Below are positions 34,041 to 44,849 of a DNA stretch of 64,000 bases, piece after piece (the first letter of the stretch is position 1; each line of letters opens with the position of its first letter). The notes beneath the pieces are model-generated. The model was not told the DNA's origin, searched no databases, and was given only the letters and a program-made list of their open reading frames with translations. The translations under genes and the position numbers were made by a program. The stretch is from Undaria pinnatifida (taxonomy: Eukaryota; Sar; Phaeophyceae; Laminariales; Alariaceae), in the NCBI GenBank assembly GCA_012845835.1, contig JABAKD010000021.1, forward strand, positions 11,960,795 through 12,024,794, in the 5' to 3' direction.

Positions 34041-35764
34041 CATGTATCGTACGGGATAAAAGTTTTGTGTGTTGTCAAGTGGTCTTGTGTGTATTTTCTC
34101 AATCACAGATCGGTCGTGGGCACGTCTACATCGAGTACCCAAGAAGTGCTAAAAGTACCGTACTGCTATTGAGCACGAGTACACCCAAGGAGAAGACTTT
34201 TACGTACGTACTGCTGGTAAAAATGCGAATAGTTTCTCCGCGGGCAGTTTTTTTTTGTGTGTACAAACAAATGGTCATTGCGTCCGGTAGTGATGATAAT
34301 GTGCCCTGGCGCCACTCCCCTGGGCACTTCCCGGAGGGCAACCTTGTACCATAGTAGAGATACGACCGGGTTTATTATTGTGACAGGGTGGGTACGCCAC
34401 CGGCACTTGTAACCTGACGCAGTTCGGAGCGTGACCGATTAGGCGTCTGTCACCATTGTCCGCATACCACAACTATTTTAAGCGTGCCTTTGTGGTATCG
34501 CTCCTGTTCGTGCATTCGCGTACATGGCAGTGCCTGTACTGCTGTACACGAGGTCTTCGTACGAGCTTTTTTGCTGTTGGATGCGTACCCATGTAAAGAG
34601 GGTACGTATAGCAACTCGCAATGACGAGCTTCTTTGCTGGTTTACGCGTACAAGGCAAAGTGGGCACACCCGGAATGACACGTTCTTCGAAGTATAGGGT
34701 CTTGCCACCCGCAATTCGGGAACACACGGGTAGAGCCCAAGACCGCCTCACCGCATGATATGCTGCCTGATCGCCGAGCAAGACACGTGGAACAGTATCG
34801 GCGAAAGACAAGTACTCCAGCTCAGTACGCGTAAGGGCACTCCTCTTCGCATCTCGAGCAGGCGTCAATGCGAGGCTCACCTGTTTCGCTGTACTGAAAG
34901 GAAAGCGCCACATCCAAACGACGACTGCCTTGCGGTCGCCGCACCGGGGCTGTCCAGCCAGGAATTGAACAAGTATAACTTCAAGCACCAGAAGCTAGCT
35001 GCTGTATACCTAGGGTTACGCGGTGCGGGTACCGGCGTCTCGATTAGCACATGTGTGCGAGGAGGTGGTCTGCGCCCGAGTTCACGTGTGATCTCCTTGG
35101 GCATTCCCATCCCCCCGGAAGCGAACGCAACCGACGCTTTTACGAAAACCTGAACATCGAGAGAAGGCCACATCTGTTGTCATTCCCCGACACAATACAT
35201 GTAGTTGTACAACATCTGTTTTACAACCTCTGGTGCAGACGCCTCGTTTCCGTCCCTTTTCTCTGGCCTATCTGGAAAAGACGATCTGCTGCGCAGCCCT
35301 CGCATTGGAGTTTGGACTCCAAGTCGGAAGAGAGCTACACGGGGTGAGGCTCGCAATGCAGATTGTGCGCAAGACGAATCACACGCGACAGCAGTATCCC
35401 TACGTAGTGTTTTGAGCATGATGTGATTGGGAGGTGTTGCACTTGTTCGACGGGTCTATAATGGCATGGGGGTTGGAGATTCCCTTTGCCGTACGTATAG
35501 AATTGCACCTTCGCTTGGGGACATGCTACTTCGAGTCCAATGTGAACTCGTTTTTAGCGTTTTTTTAGAGGGTGACAAAAAAAACACAAATTGGGTGTGT
35601 GCGGGTGTGCGTGCGTGGCTGTGCTATACAACGCCCTGCGTTAAAGTTCGGGGATGTCTTTTTTCATCCCCGGGCTGAACATACCGGTCTGTCCGGTGAC
35701 AAGTACGATAATTGATAATTTTTTATAATCACAAAAATCCCCGTGGAGTCACAGGAGGGTTAAT
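34041..35764. other. No assigned gene; one doubtful 171-codon ORF
   Basis: The minus frame 34473-34988 and the plus frame 34755-35153 overlap on opposite strands, so at most one is real. The minus product is basic, with no signal peptide or recognised domain. The plus product ends in an Asn-Ala-Thr-Asp-Ala-Phe-Thr-Lys stretch faintly like the end of copia-type RNase H, which is too little to call. The 38-bp repeat at 34309-34346 lies here. Confidence 0.2.
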
Positions 35765-35885
35765 AGGACTCCTCCCAGCAAAAACTCACCCATAGTATAC
35801 TGCAAGTACCAACAACGCAGCTTGCGAAGATGAGTATTGACCAGAAATTCGTCGAACTCACGGCTGACGTCCTTAATTTTTTTTC
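35765..35885 (-). repeat. Inverted-pair repeat, right copy
   Basis: This is the reverse complement of 25681-25810. It contains 'agtaccaacaacgcagcttgc', 'agatgagtattga', 'aattcgtcgaactca' and 'gctgacgtcctt'. If the two are ends of one element it would span about 10.2 kb. No target duplication was found, so independent copies are equally possible. Confidence 0.7.
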
Positions 35886-37845
35886 AAAATAAAATGCTGT
35901 AACACCAGCAGTAGTGTTGCACCGGGGGTATGGTTCCAGGGTTATAAAAAATAGCCTGGGTCACAGAACAGGCCAGCAACTGATCATAATTGGGCAGCAC
36001 GTCCGGCGGCAGTACTACACCTTGGCAGGATACACTCATGTCCATCTGAGAACCCAAGTAGTAGTCGATTATGTGTCCCACATCCTACGAACGAGCTGCT
36101 GCGAACAGATCGATATACTGTACACGGAAAGCTATACGATAATCTCAGAGGTACGGCGAAAGCTCCGATAACGATAGATCGATATCCTAGCCGCAGAAAT
36201 CAGAATCAAAACACCAAATGTGGACACCGAATCTACGGTCTTCTGCGAAAAGAGGCCCAAGCGCGGTAGCACGCTCCCTAGATCCAACTCTCATGGTGCG
36301 TGGCGCGCGGGATAGCTGGTGCTCTTGTGGTTGCGTTGCTCTTTGAATTTGTCATCGTTGTGCCCTACATGTTGTTATAACGTTAAAGGCGTGTGACCAG
36401 TATTGGTACATGTACCGTCCGTTTACTAATAGGTTACGCCGTCGCCTGCTGTTACTGAAAACGAAGATCTTCTAGTCTTTGGTACGCGCTTCTTACGACA
36501 AAGTCAACTTTTTCAGAAGCTTTGTCTTTTTGGCAAGAAAAACGGCGACACTTGTCGAAAACGCCACAAAACCTTTTATGGTGAAACACTGCATTTGACT
36601 TTTTTTCATATATTAACACCCTCAGTTCGGTCACACCCCGCACAACAGCGGCAGCAAGTAGCCGACGGCGCCCCGGTGCTCTCTATGGAGTAAATGCTGG
36701 CGCGGAATGGACTCCAGACACAGCCCATGTTCCTCAGAGGTCGGCAGTCCTTCCAGCCCGGCCAACCTCCCCTGGGAAAAGCTGGGGCGGCTGTTGTCTG
36801 TTGTTTTGGTTTAACATCCGCTCAATGCGACACCCAGGTCGCATCCGCTCGGGGTTCACGGCCATCATCGCCAGCCCTATCATAGTTGCTGCCAAATTCC
36901 CCCGTGTATCCTCCGTATTGCCCTATAGTTCAGACTTTAGAACAAGTCTAGCTTGGGGCGTCGTGGGGTGATCTGGTTTGTACAACCTTGCGTTGGCATT
37001 GTTAGGCTAAGGCCCGTACTTATCGAAAAGCCGAACGTCAAAAAATTGGGAACTACTTTGTCATGCGCCAAACAAATCGGTCGTTGACTACGAGGGCGGG
37101 GTGTTCTGTTTTGGAAATATGAAACGTTTCCTCTTCTTCGTTTTGAAAATGGAATCCTGTCGATCACCACCAACACAGCTTATCCGTAGCACTCACTCGC
37201 GTCGGCACATAAGCATCGTCTCAAAGACGTTTCCACCTCGATGACGTCGTTTTTTGAGCAACGCAGTCCTGCGTGTAAGAGAACACGGGGAAGCAGGAAA
37301 AAAAGGGATGTTTGCGCCCACACAACTTTAACAACGCCGACAGCTGTTCTCCTGCAGCTGTGCCTAATGCTGTTAACCCTCTACGGACCCATGCTTACGA
37401 CCAATGAAATGACGATTGCGATGTTACCGAGCGTCTAGGAAGAGCTTGTGGCCGTTGAAGGATCAACACGCTGGGCGCATGTAGGACACTCCCTGCCATT
37501 GCAGTTCGGACAAGTCTCCTATCCCCTCATGCCCCATCTATGGTCGATAGTGGAAATGTCATTTTCCCACCCTGATCATTGTTCTGTTCTTGATACACAG
37601 TAGTGAGGACCAAATATGACACAGGATCATGTAAATATGTTGGATTTCGTTTATATCATGGGTTCCAATTACAATGATCCCCCGTAATATACATCTTGTA
37701 CATAGTCTAGTCTACATACTAGAATGCTGATCCACTAATAGCTGCAACAGCCGACCCATTGCTCCTGCCGCGAAGTACTTCCGTGGTGTCACTTACTGCT
37801 GCACGGTAGTATACGCCAGAACAGCTCTGTACCAGGTACTGGTAC
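35886..37845. other. No gene; possible degenerate MITE near 37.6 kb
   Basis: Short frames without motifs. At about 37600-37688 the sequence 'gaggaccaaatat...gatcccccgtaat' resembles one end and part of the body of the two MITE copies, with a poorly preserved left end. 'Tagtctagtcta' follows at 37703. Confidence 0.35.
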
Positions 37846-37874
37846 ACAGCAGTACCAGTACATGGTACTGCTGT
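37846..37874. repeat. Perfect 12-bp-arm hairpin
   Basis: ACAGCAGTACCA (37846-37857) and TGGTACTGCTGT (37863-37874) are perfect reverse complements around a 5-base loop. The surrounding 80 bases repeat 'accaggtactggtac' motifs. It could be a terminator-like or recombination-prone palindrome; no gene abuts it. Confidence 0.7.
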
Positions 37875-40800
37875 AGTCTATTTATTTTTTGCTGGGATGG
37901 TACTGTAGTGGAACTGTCATAGTGTTTGTACGGGCCTGACGTAAACTACGCAATTGGCAGGTGCGTCGTTGTTGACAGTGATTAGGCTACATGGCAGATG
38001 CCCAAAGCTGATGTCGACCACTTGTCGGGCATCTGATCAACCACGCAACCAAACACGGCGCCGACGCTCGTGTGACTTCGAATCGGTAACATCAAAAACG
38101 TGCGGGTACTGGTGGTATCATCACTCACTGATAAAGTGCTCGTTATTTTCAGAGCTGGGAGTAGGAGATCAGCGATCTTGATGAAAGTTGCTTCAGGCAT
38201 CCGCAAAGTCCTCCGAAAAGCCCTTCATCGACGGAGATTTTTCTCTGACCTGTGCCCATGACCCATGTTGGGGCTCGTAAATTTTATCCAGTGTGTTGGG
38301 AGCATGGGGTGTGGCTCCTCCGACCAAATATATGCCTAGCACAATGATAAAGGCAGCAATCGCCGTCACCGTGTTCCTGCGCCACGGGTCTGGGAAGTTG
38401 GGGGAGCTGAATCGTTATCTCATCCGACTCGGAGAATCGACCGCCGGAAGTGCAGACCGCTTGCTTCTATCGTCCATTACGTTGTAACTCCCTGGTCAAC
38501 GTTTGAAGCTGTCCGTTCGGCCGTCGAGACACGGCGCCCGTCGCAGACCTCTGTCCTCTGGCGTGAATTTCGTGAAATGCTTACCAACATGAACTCGGAA
38601 ATTGTAGCGAAATGCATTTTCTGGGGTCTGTTAGTTTCCAGAAAAGAGGCAGAACGCCTCCGATATTTCGTTACAACCTCCAAAATATGGAGATTTGCAA
38701 TTTTGGTCGTTCGATAAGATTGACCCTAAAATGGCAAACGAAATAGCGAATATCACTTTCCAAAATCCGGACAGCGAAGCAGAACGGAAATATCCAACGA
38801 AAAATTGACCTGGTTTGGACTCTGTTCGCATGTCTAATTTTGCAGAAACTCGCCAATTGGGCAAGAAGCTTGCCGTGTCGTTAGAATGCCCCTTATGGGC
38901 AGATACTAAGGAACATCTTGAATATTAACGAAGTGAGATGTAACACCAAACGCCGACGTAAAACCAGCTAAAACTGATGTATTATTTTTGGATCGACCGC
39001 AGTAAAAAACGTCCACACATCTTAGTTGTAAACATACCAGGTACTACTTCCCTGTTGTACCTACCGATACCTAAGCATACGAACCCGTATTCGTGCAACA
39101 CACTAAGCATGTGTAACACCCGTAGCTTTTTTCATTATCTGTTTTGGTGCTGACGATCCGGAAACAAACTCTCGGTCGGTTTACTTCGCGCCGGCATCTG
39201 ATTTTTGCTCCCGTAAGACGGTTTCAGCGGTAAATTCGATTTAATAGAGTGTTTGCGAAAAAGGCTCTCCGGAGAATATTTAATAGATTTCTCCCGAACG
39301 TACGATTTGCGGTACTTGTATAAAAAAAATGACAAAAAAAATACTCTATCGAAGGTGTCATGTGATAGAAAGTTGCGGTATTTTTTGCATCTCTCTTTTT
39401 CATTGGCCTACAGCACACCGGGTATTTGCCCGACGCATTTTTCCTCCCTGGCACGCATCACCGCCTGCGGCTTGCTGTGTATCGGCACAGCACAACAACC
39501 GATAAGAGCACAGAGACTCGAGGGGTGTAGCTAGAGTATGGCACGCGGCGTTGGTGTGCTAACGGGCCTCCCGGCGGCCCGCTGCTACGACGGTGTGCTC
39601 TCGTCCGCTTGGTGTCGTGGATTGTCCGTCCGAAATGATCACTCCTACTCGTGCTTGTACCGCTACAATGGTACGGCGTGACATGACAGCTCATGTACCA
39701 TTTCAACTCCACAACATGGCGATAGCAGTAGCAGCAGCAGCAGCGGCAGCAGCAGTAGCACATGACAAGAAGAATGCTCGTACGAAGCCGGTCCTAGAAA
39801 AGTGATAAAATCCAATATGGACGTTGTGACTGGTGCTGGTGACGGTGCAGGTGCTGGCGCTGCTTGTTTTTGTAGCTGAAGCTCATGCTGCAGCTAGCTT
39901 CCGCTAGATGTTCTGCAGCTTGCTGTGGCGGGATACCAGCGGGGGCACTGCGGTGAACTCTGCCGCCGCCGCCGTCGTTACTTGCCTGCTGTCGCTACTC
40001 ATACTCTTCCTTTTTTTCTTCGTTACGTTTCGTTTTTTTCTCGTTTTCTTGCTGCCGCACATCCCCACTTCCTGAATTTTGGAGTCATCGCGATCACGGC
40101 ATCGTAGCCAGCACGACAAAGCCTGTTCTTTGGCTTTCGTTGGGAGTTGTTTGGTTGGCCCTTACGTAGAAAGCTTGTTATGACTCACCAACCGATGGTC
40201 CCCTAACGCCCATCACGCCGACACGACTGTATCGCTCGCCACGAATGTGTTGGAAGGTGGCTTTGGCTTGATTGACCAGCCGTCCACCGGTATGGCGACA
40301 ACAATACACAACATCTTACCGGAAATAATTTTTATAGTATGCGTTTCGAACGATAAATCCTGCACCCCGTAATTTCCCGTAACGAGCGCGTAGTTAACGA
40401 AGCCGCCTACGCACCGGGTTTGGTTGGCAAACCGTACAATGAAAATGGCGAATAAGTATGCTATTCCGCAGTTCCGTGGTCCTATATTAATTCACGGCGA
40501 GGTGAGCCCGGGTGTGGGTACAAACTTGTGTGTTTCGTATTGATGTATGAGGTGCAGATAGTGTGGTAGTCTACCCATATATGGCAAGAGAAATGTTAAA
40601 AGCAATCGCTTTTCAGTTAAAACGAGCGAAAGTCGTCGCGGGTGACACGTCTCTCGGCTGCATTAGACTGTATGCCGGGTGCTTGTTTCTTAGAAAGTTT
40701 GTGGTATGAACTACATCTATCAGTGGCGCCTTGCCATGTTGCGGTTTTATTAAAATGTCATACCGGCAAGACAATGCAGGCGTCCGCTGCCTTGAAATGC

Positions 40801-41801
40801 CGAATTGTTGGTCAGCATGTCGTTTACTGCATTCACCCTCCTTATTTTGCTTCCTCGAGATTGAGTGTATGACGCCCTACGTGTTGCCGCCGACCATTAT
40901 TTGTAGTGTCAGGACCGCCTTTTCCTCATGGAAGCAGCCCCCCCGAGAGGACTATCCCCTTCAACGTGCACCGATGGACTGGTCTATTTCTCTAGCAAAG
41001 TATTTTTACGCGGTGTCCTTTTGGCCTCCGTCGGTTTTAGTATTATGGTAACAGCGATCCGGAATGTTGGTTGACCCCTCCCCTGCTGCTTTGATCTGTA
41101 CCTGGAAAATCGTGGTGTTTCCAAGCAGAGATAGACGATTGGATATACATGAGGGTTTCACGCCCCCCTGCTATACTGCGATATCACACCCTACGACTCA
41201 CATCCGGCGCCAGGTGCACCCTGGAGATCAATGGTGACGAGATCATTGCCGAACCCGAGATTGTGAAATTTGGTCGAAACAAGGAACTACGGATATCGGG
41301 CTACGCTATTAGCATCAAACCAAAATTTCGGGATGGAATCCAATTTTGCAAGAATCCGTTTAGACGAACACACTAACTATTTCTTTTGGTCGGCAAGAAG
41401 TCAAGGATAGAACGAACTTACGAGTGCTTCAACCTGGGCGCCGTGCGTCCTTTCCGTCGTACAGGGCTTCCTCCCGGCAACAAAATTGAACGAGCGGACG
41501 TTGGCCATGAAGTGACCATTAGAACGTTGCATAATATTTTTTTTTATGCATGCACGATCGGGTTTAATGGCTGTTGATTTTCGGCTTTAAAGCATGCGCG
41601 AAGCAAGTTTAGGTCAACCAACTTTACCACGCTCAACCCCATCAAGATGCTGTCTTGCGTGATCTTCATATTCTATCAATATTCGCTGTTGGTGCCCCCA
41701 AGGACAGGTGTGCCCAGCTCAGCTAAGGGCGCCCCCGCCTTCTCAGCTTCCGCCGCTGAGCTGCGTTTGGCGTTTGATCTCGGCCTCAGTCTTCCTCGAG
41801 C
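37875..41801. other. 3.9 kb without a recognised gene
   Basis: Frames are short and unsupported. A CAG/GCA microsatellite lies at 39725-39762. The + frames 41149-41376 and 41386-41577, just upstream of the third EsV-1-7 gene, have an ordinary amino-acid composition but no motif; they might be exons or leader sequence. The + frame 41647-41904 begins with a hydrophobic 15-residue stretch but runs out of frame with the EsV-1-7 gene and overlaps it. Confidence 0.3.
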
Positions 41802-42821
41802 ATGGGGCGTTGCTTGCATAACTTCTGCACTAGGAATGCAAGCTTTAACGAAAAAAACAACAAGAACGCGGTGTATTGCAGGGAACATGCCCTGGATGGT
41901 ATGATCAACGTTTACGTGAGGCGTTGCTTGGACAAGTCATGCAATCGACGACCAAGCTTCAACGTTGAAGGCAGTAAGACGGCGGTGTACTGCAAGCAGC
42001 ATGCCGTGGACGGCATGGTAAACGTTTGCAGCAGGCGTTGTTCGCAAGACTCCTGCATGACTCGACCTAACTTCAATGTTGACGGCAGCAAAATAGCGGC
42101 ATACTGCAAGCAACATGCACAGGACGGAATGGTAAACGTGGTCAGCAAACGTTGTCGGTATGACTCCTGCACGAGACAGCCGAGCTTCAGGGTGGAGGGT
42201 AGCAAGGTAGCGGAGTACTGCAAGGAACATGCCGAACACGTAACGGTGAATGTTCACCGCACGCGGTGTTGCTCGTACGCCTCCTGCGAGAGACGTCCAT
42301 ACTTCAATGTGGAAGGCAATACAACGGCGGTGTCCTGCAAGGAACACGCCTCTGAGGGCATGGTAAACGTGGTCAAGAGGTGCTGCTCGCATGCTTCCTG
42401 CACGAAAGAACCGAGCTTTAACTACGATGGTAGCAAACACGCGACATCCTGCAAGCAGCATGCTGTGGAGGGCATGGTGAATGTTCAAATCAGACGTTGC
42501 TCACATAGCTTGTGTATGAAGCGCCCAGTCTGGGGTGTGCTGACGGAAGGTGTGGCAACTGCATGCACAAGCCATAAGAACAGCATATTGGGCGGCCCCG
42601 TGATTTACTTTAGAGAGCCGTGCATGGTTACGGGTTGTGGGAAAGCATCGAGGTGGGGGCTCCATGGGAAGCAGCCTACCCACTGCCGTTACCACGGCCC
42701 CTTAGAAGACGGGCTCGTCTGCACGCTCACAGTCCCTGGCATCCGAACCATTAGCCGTAGACCATCCTATGGCGCTGTACGAGCTCCCCCCTTAGGCGTA
42801 AAAACTGAGTGCTTGTTTTGA
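41802..42821 (+). CDS. EsV-1-7 repeat protein, 8 modules (339 aa)
   Basis: This has eight tandem C-x4-C-x16-C-x2-H modules. The protein starts Met-Gly-Arg-Cys, so the first module begins at residue 4. Modules 5 and 6 are each preceded by an extra Cys (CC), and in both the Tyr before the third Cys is replaced by Ser (VSC, TSC). Module 7 has the WGVLTEG cap core and module 8 SRWGLHGKQPTHC-x2-H...LVCT. The tail is RRPSYGAV...KTECLF. The two-module cap and tail match the genes at 9.4 and 13.6 kb, so this is a complete short member and not a fragment. There is no intron, signal peptide or transmembrane segment. Metal binding is inferred; the biological role is unknown. Confidence 0.93.
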   Translation: MGRCLHNFCTRNASFNEKNNKNAVYCREHALDGMINVYVRRCLDKSCNRRPSFNVEGSKTAVYCKQHAVDGMVNVCSRRCSQDSCMTRPNFNVDGSKIAAYCKQHAQDGMVNVVSKRCRYDSCTRQPSFRVEGSKVAEYCKEHAEHVTVNVHRTRCCSYASCERRPYFNVEGNTTAVSCKEHASEGMVNVVKRCCSHASCTKEPSFNYDGSKHATSCKQHAVEGMVNVQIRRCSHSLCMKRPVWGVLTEGVATACTSHKNSILGGPVIYFREPCMVTGCGKASRWGLHGKQPTHCRYHGPLEDGLVCTLTVPGIRTISRRPSYGAVRAPPLGVKTECLF

Positions 42822-44128
42822 ATAGATTCCATGTGGCCCATAATATTCGCCGCGCACAGTTTAGTAATTCACGTAGGCGCTCGTTTGTGTGCTCAGCCAA
42901 AGGCCGTTTCAGCGCGATCCTCGTAGGGCTGGTGTGGTGGTCCCTTGATGAATCTCCTGCTGACAATTCCACTGGATTTATTTCTTAGCTGAGCGTTTAG
43001 AAGCTCACTCGCCAAGGTTCGCGCGTGTAAACCAACCAGAGCTTCAACATAGGCAAAGGGTCAATGAATGCCGTGCCGTTTGTTCGCAGATTATCCTGCT
43101 GTTTCGTGTTCCATCCCGTGTTGCAAAATTCTACCATAGTATTCCAAGTCGTGGGGTAACACTCGTCGAAACGTTATTTCTTTCACCCGGAATGTTCTGG
43201 AACAGATAAGTTGTGCCTGTCAAGGAGAAGCGACTATGCCCAATGGTATCGTACATGCGCGATACCTCCGGCCTTATATTGGCAGGGCTAGTAAAACGGC
43301 AGTGAAGTGCAGCAAAGGGTAGTTTAGTCTGCACGCAAGAAAACGAAGTAAAAGACAAAGCGATGTTTATTGCACATTTTTATATAGAGAAAAAACATAT
43401 CTGTCGGGGAATCGGGGTCTCAGGGGATTGTAGGGAACAAAGTAGACGAGCCCCCCAAGAACAGTCTTGGCTGCAGCTCGACGCGTGCAGGCTAGCAAGA
43501 GCACGCCGAATGCACGCGAGTTGGGGCTCTTGCCAATGACGTGGGCAGGCATGAGGTAGTCCCCGGATTGGCCGCCAAGCCAGGCACTTGAGTATTTGGG
43601 CACACGATCAACCCCGAGGGCAAGAGGACCCCCAGTGTTCGAGAAAGCTGGATCTCAACTTGCTGGACTAGACTATACTTTTTGCCACCCGGAGGTCGGG
43701 CGACGGGATCATCTGGCTGAACCTGCGAAGCGGTGTGTGTGGTATATACGTGGCTGGGCGTGGTTAGAGACTGCAGAATCTTCAACAAATGGAAACATGA
43801 TTAAATGGTCGTCTTGAGTCTTGAGGCCTGTCTGCCCGCGGCAGCAAAAACGTATCACGAGACGGTCAGTCAAGCGAAAATGACCAGCGGTCAAGAGTGT
43901 TTAAACGATCGGTCAATAAAAACCCTAATATTTTGGCGTCGATCTAGGTGAATTATCCAATTTCCCCGTCGGTCAAGGGGTCAAAGTGCCGTCTCCTCAC
44001 GTTTGAGGTGTCCTGAGAACAGCATACGATGATGGGAGAGAGTTCTGATTTGTTTCGTAATCAAATCCATACTCCTAGACTAGACTATACTATCACTACT
44101 TGTTATAGTTTATATAATATCTATCGAC
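42822..44128. other. 3' flank of the 8-module gene; no gene seen
   Basis: Short frames on both strands, no recognised motif. A GGACTAGACTATAC block at 43665 and CTAGACTAGACTATAC at 44075 belong to a short motif that recurs seven times in the window. Confidence 0.4.
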
Positions 44129-44236
44129 TATTATGGAGGACGATAGTATTTAGGACCAAATATTGTTTGTAAAAATGGATGAATATATAGGTTTTGTGTC
44201 CACCGTAGGTCCTATATCCCAGGGTCCACCGTAATA
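44129..44236. mobile_element. MITE, copy 2 (inverted, more diverged)
   Basis: Relative to copy 1 at 31634-31740 the whole element is reversed. It runs from TTATGGAGGACGATAG-like at the left, through 'taggaccaaatattgtttgt' and 'ggttttgtgtccaccgtagg', to 'ccaccgtaa' at the right, with TA at both borders. Body similarity across the full length supports one MITE family. The right inverted repeat is less well preserved than in copy 1. Confidence 0.8.
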
Positions 44237-44849
44237 CCGGGGATTGCATACCAGATGTCATACCAGTTATGGTGTTATATTACGCAGGGGTGAGCTGGGA
44301 GTACGTCGTCCTGCTGTAGACTCGCATGGTGAGCCTATCATGGTACAGCCGTAATTGCGTACTACTGCTGCCATAGACTAGACTACGAGTACGAGCGACC
44401 ATACCAGTATAGTCTAATGTGATACGGTATGTACTGCTGTGTGGGAATAACTCACGTGATATGGACTAGATACGTGGAGGTTAGAGCCTATCTTGACATG
44501 ATAATAATAGGCCCTTAATAATAACACCAAGCTGAAGCTGATAACTGCTGTGAGGTTGATCGAGGGCTGTACATGTGTGTGTGCCCTTCAAGACACACAC
44601 GCTCTGTTGGCACCGACTACATTTTAGAGATGCTCGTGACTGCAGTATGTATGTACCGTTAGAGAGGTTGCTTTCGTAGGCTTCCCCGGATATCACACAC
44701 CTTGGTCGCTGGTTGGGGCGACAACTTAGTCTTGATTCGAGCCACTTTGTGTGGCTAGAGTGATAGAATCTATGTTGCATGTTAATTTTATACTGCGAGC
44801 CCGCCTCATTTGTAGCGGACAGAAGGTTAGTCTACTATTCGCGCTTCCT
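44237..44849. other. No gene recognised
   Basis: Mixed sequence with short frames only. It contains TAGACTAGACTAC at 44374 and leads into the 220-bp tandem array. Confidence 0.4.

Noticed and set aside
34755..35153. Plus-strand ORF ending in a stretch resembling the end of copia-type RNase H
   Set aside because: The likeness rests on a few residues, no catalytic motif lies upstream, and an opposite-strand ORF overlaps it.
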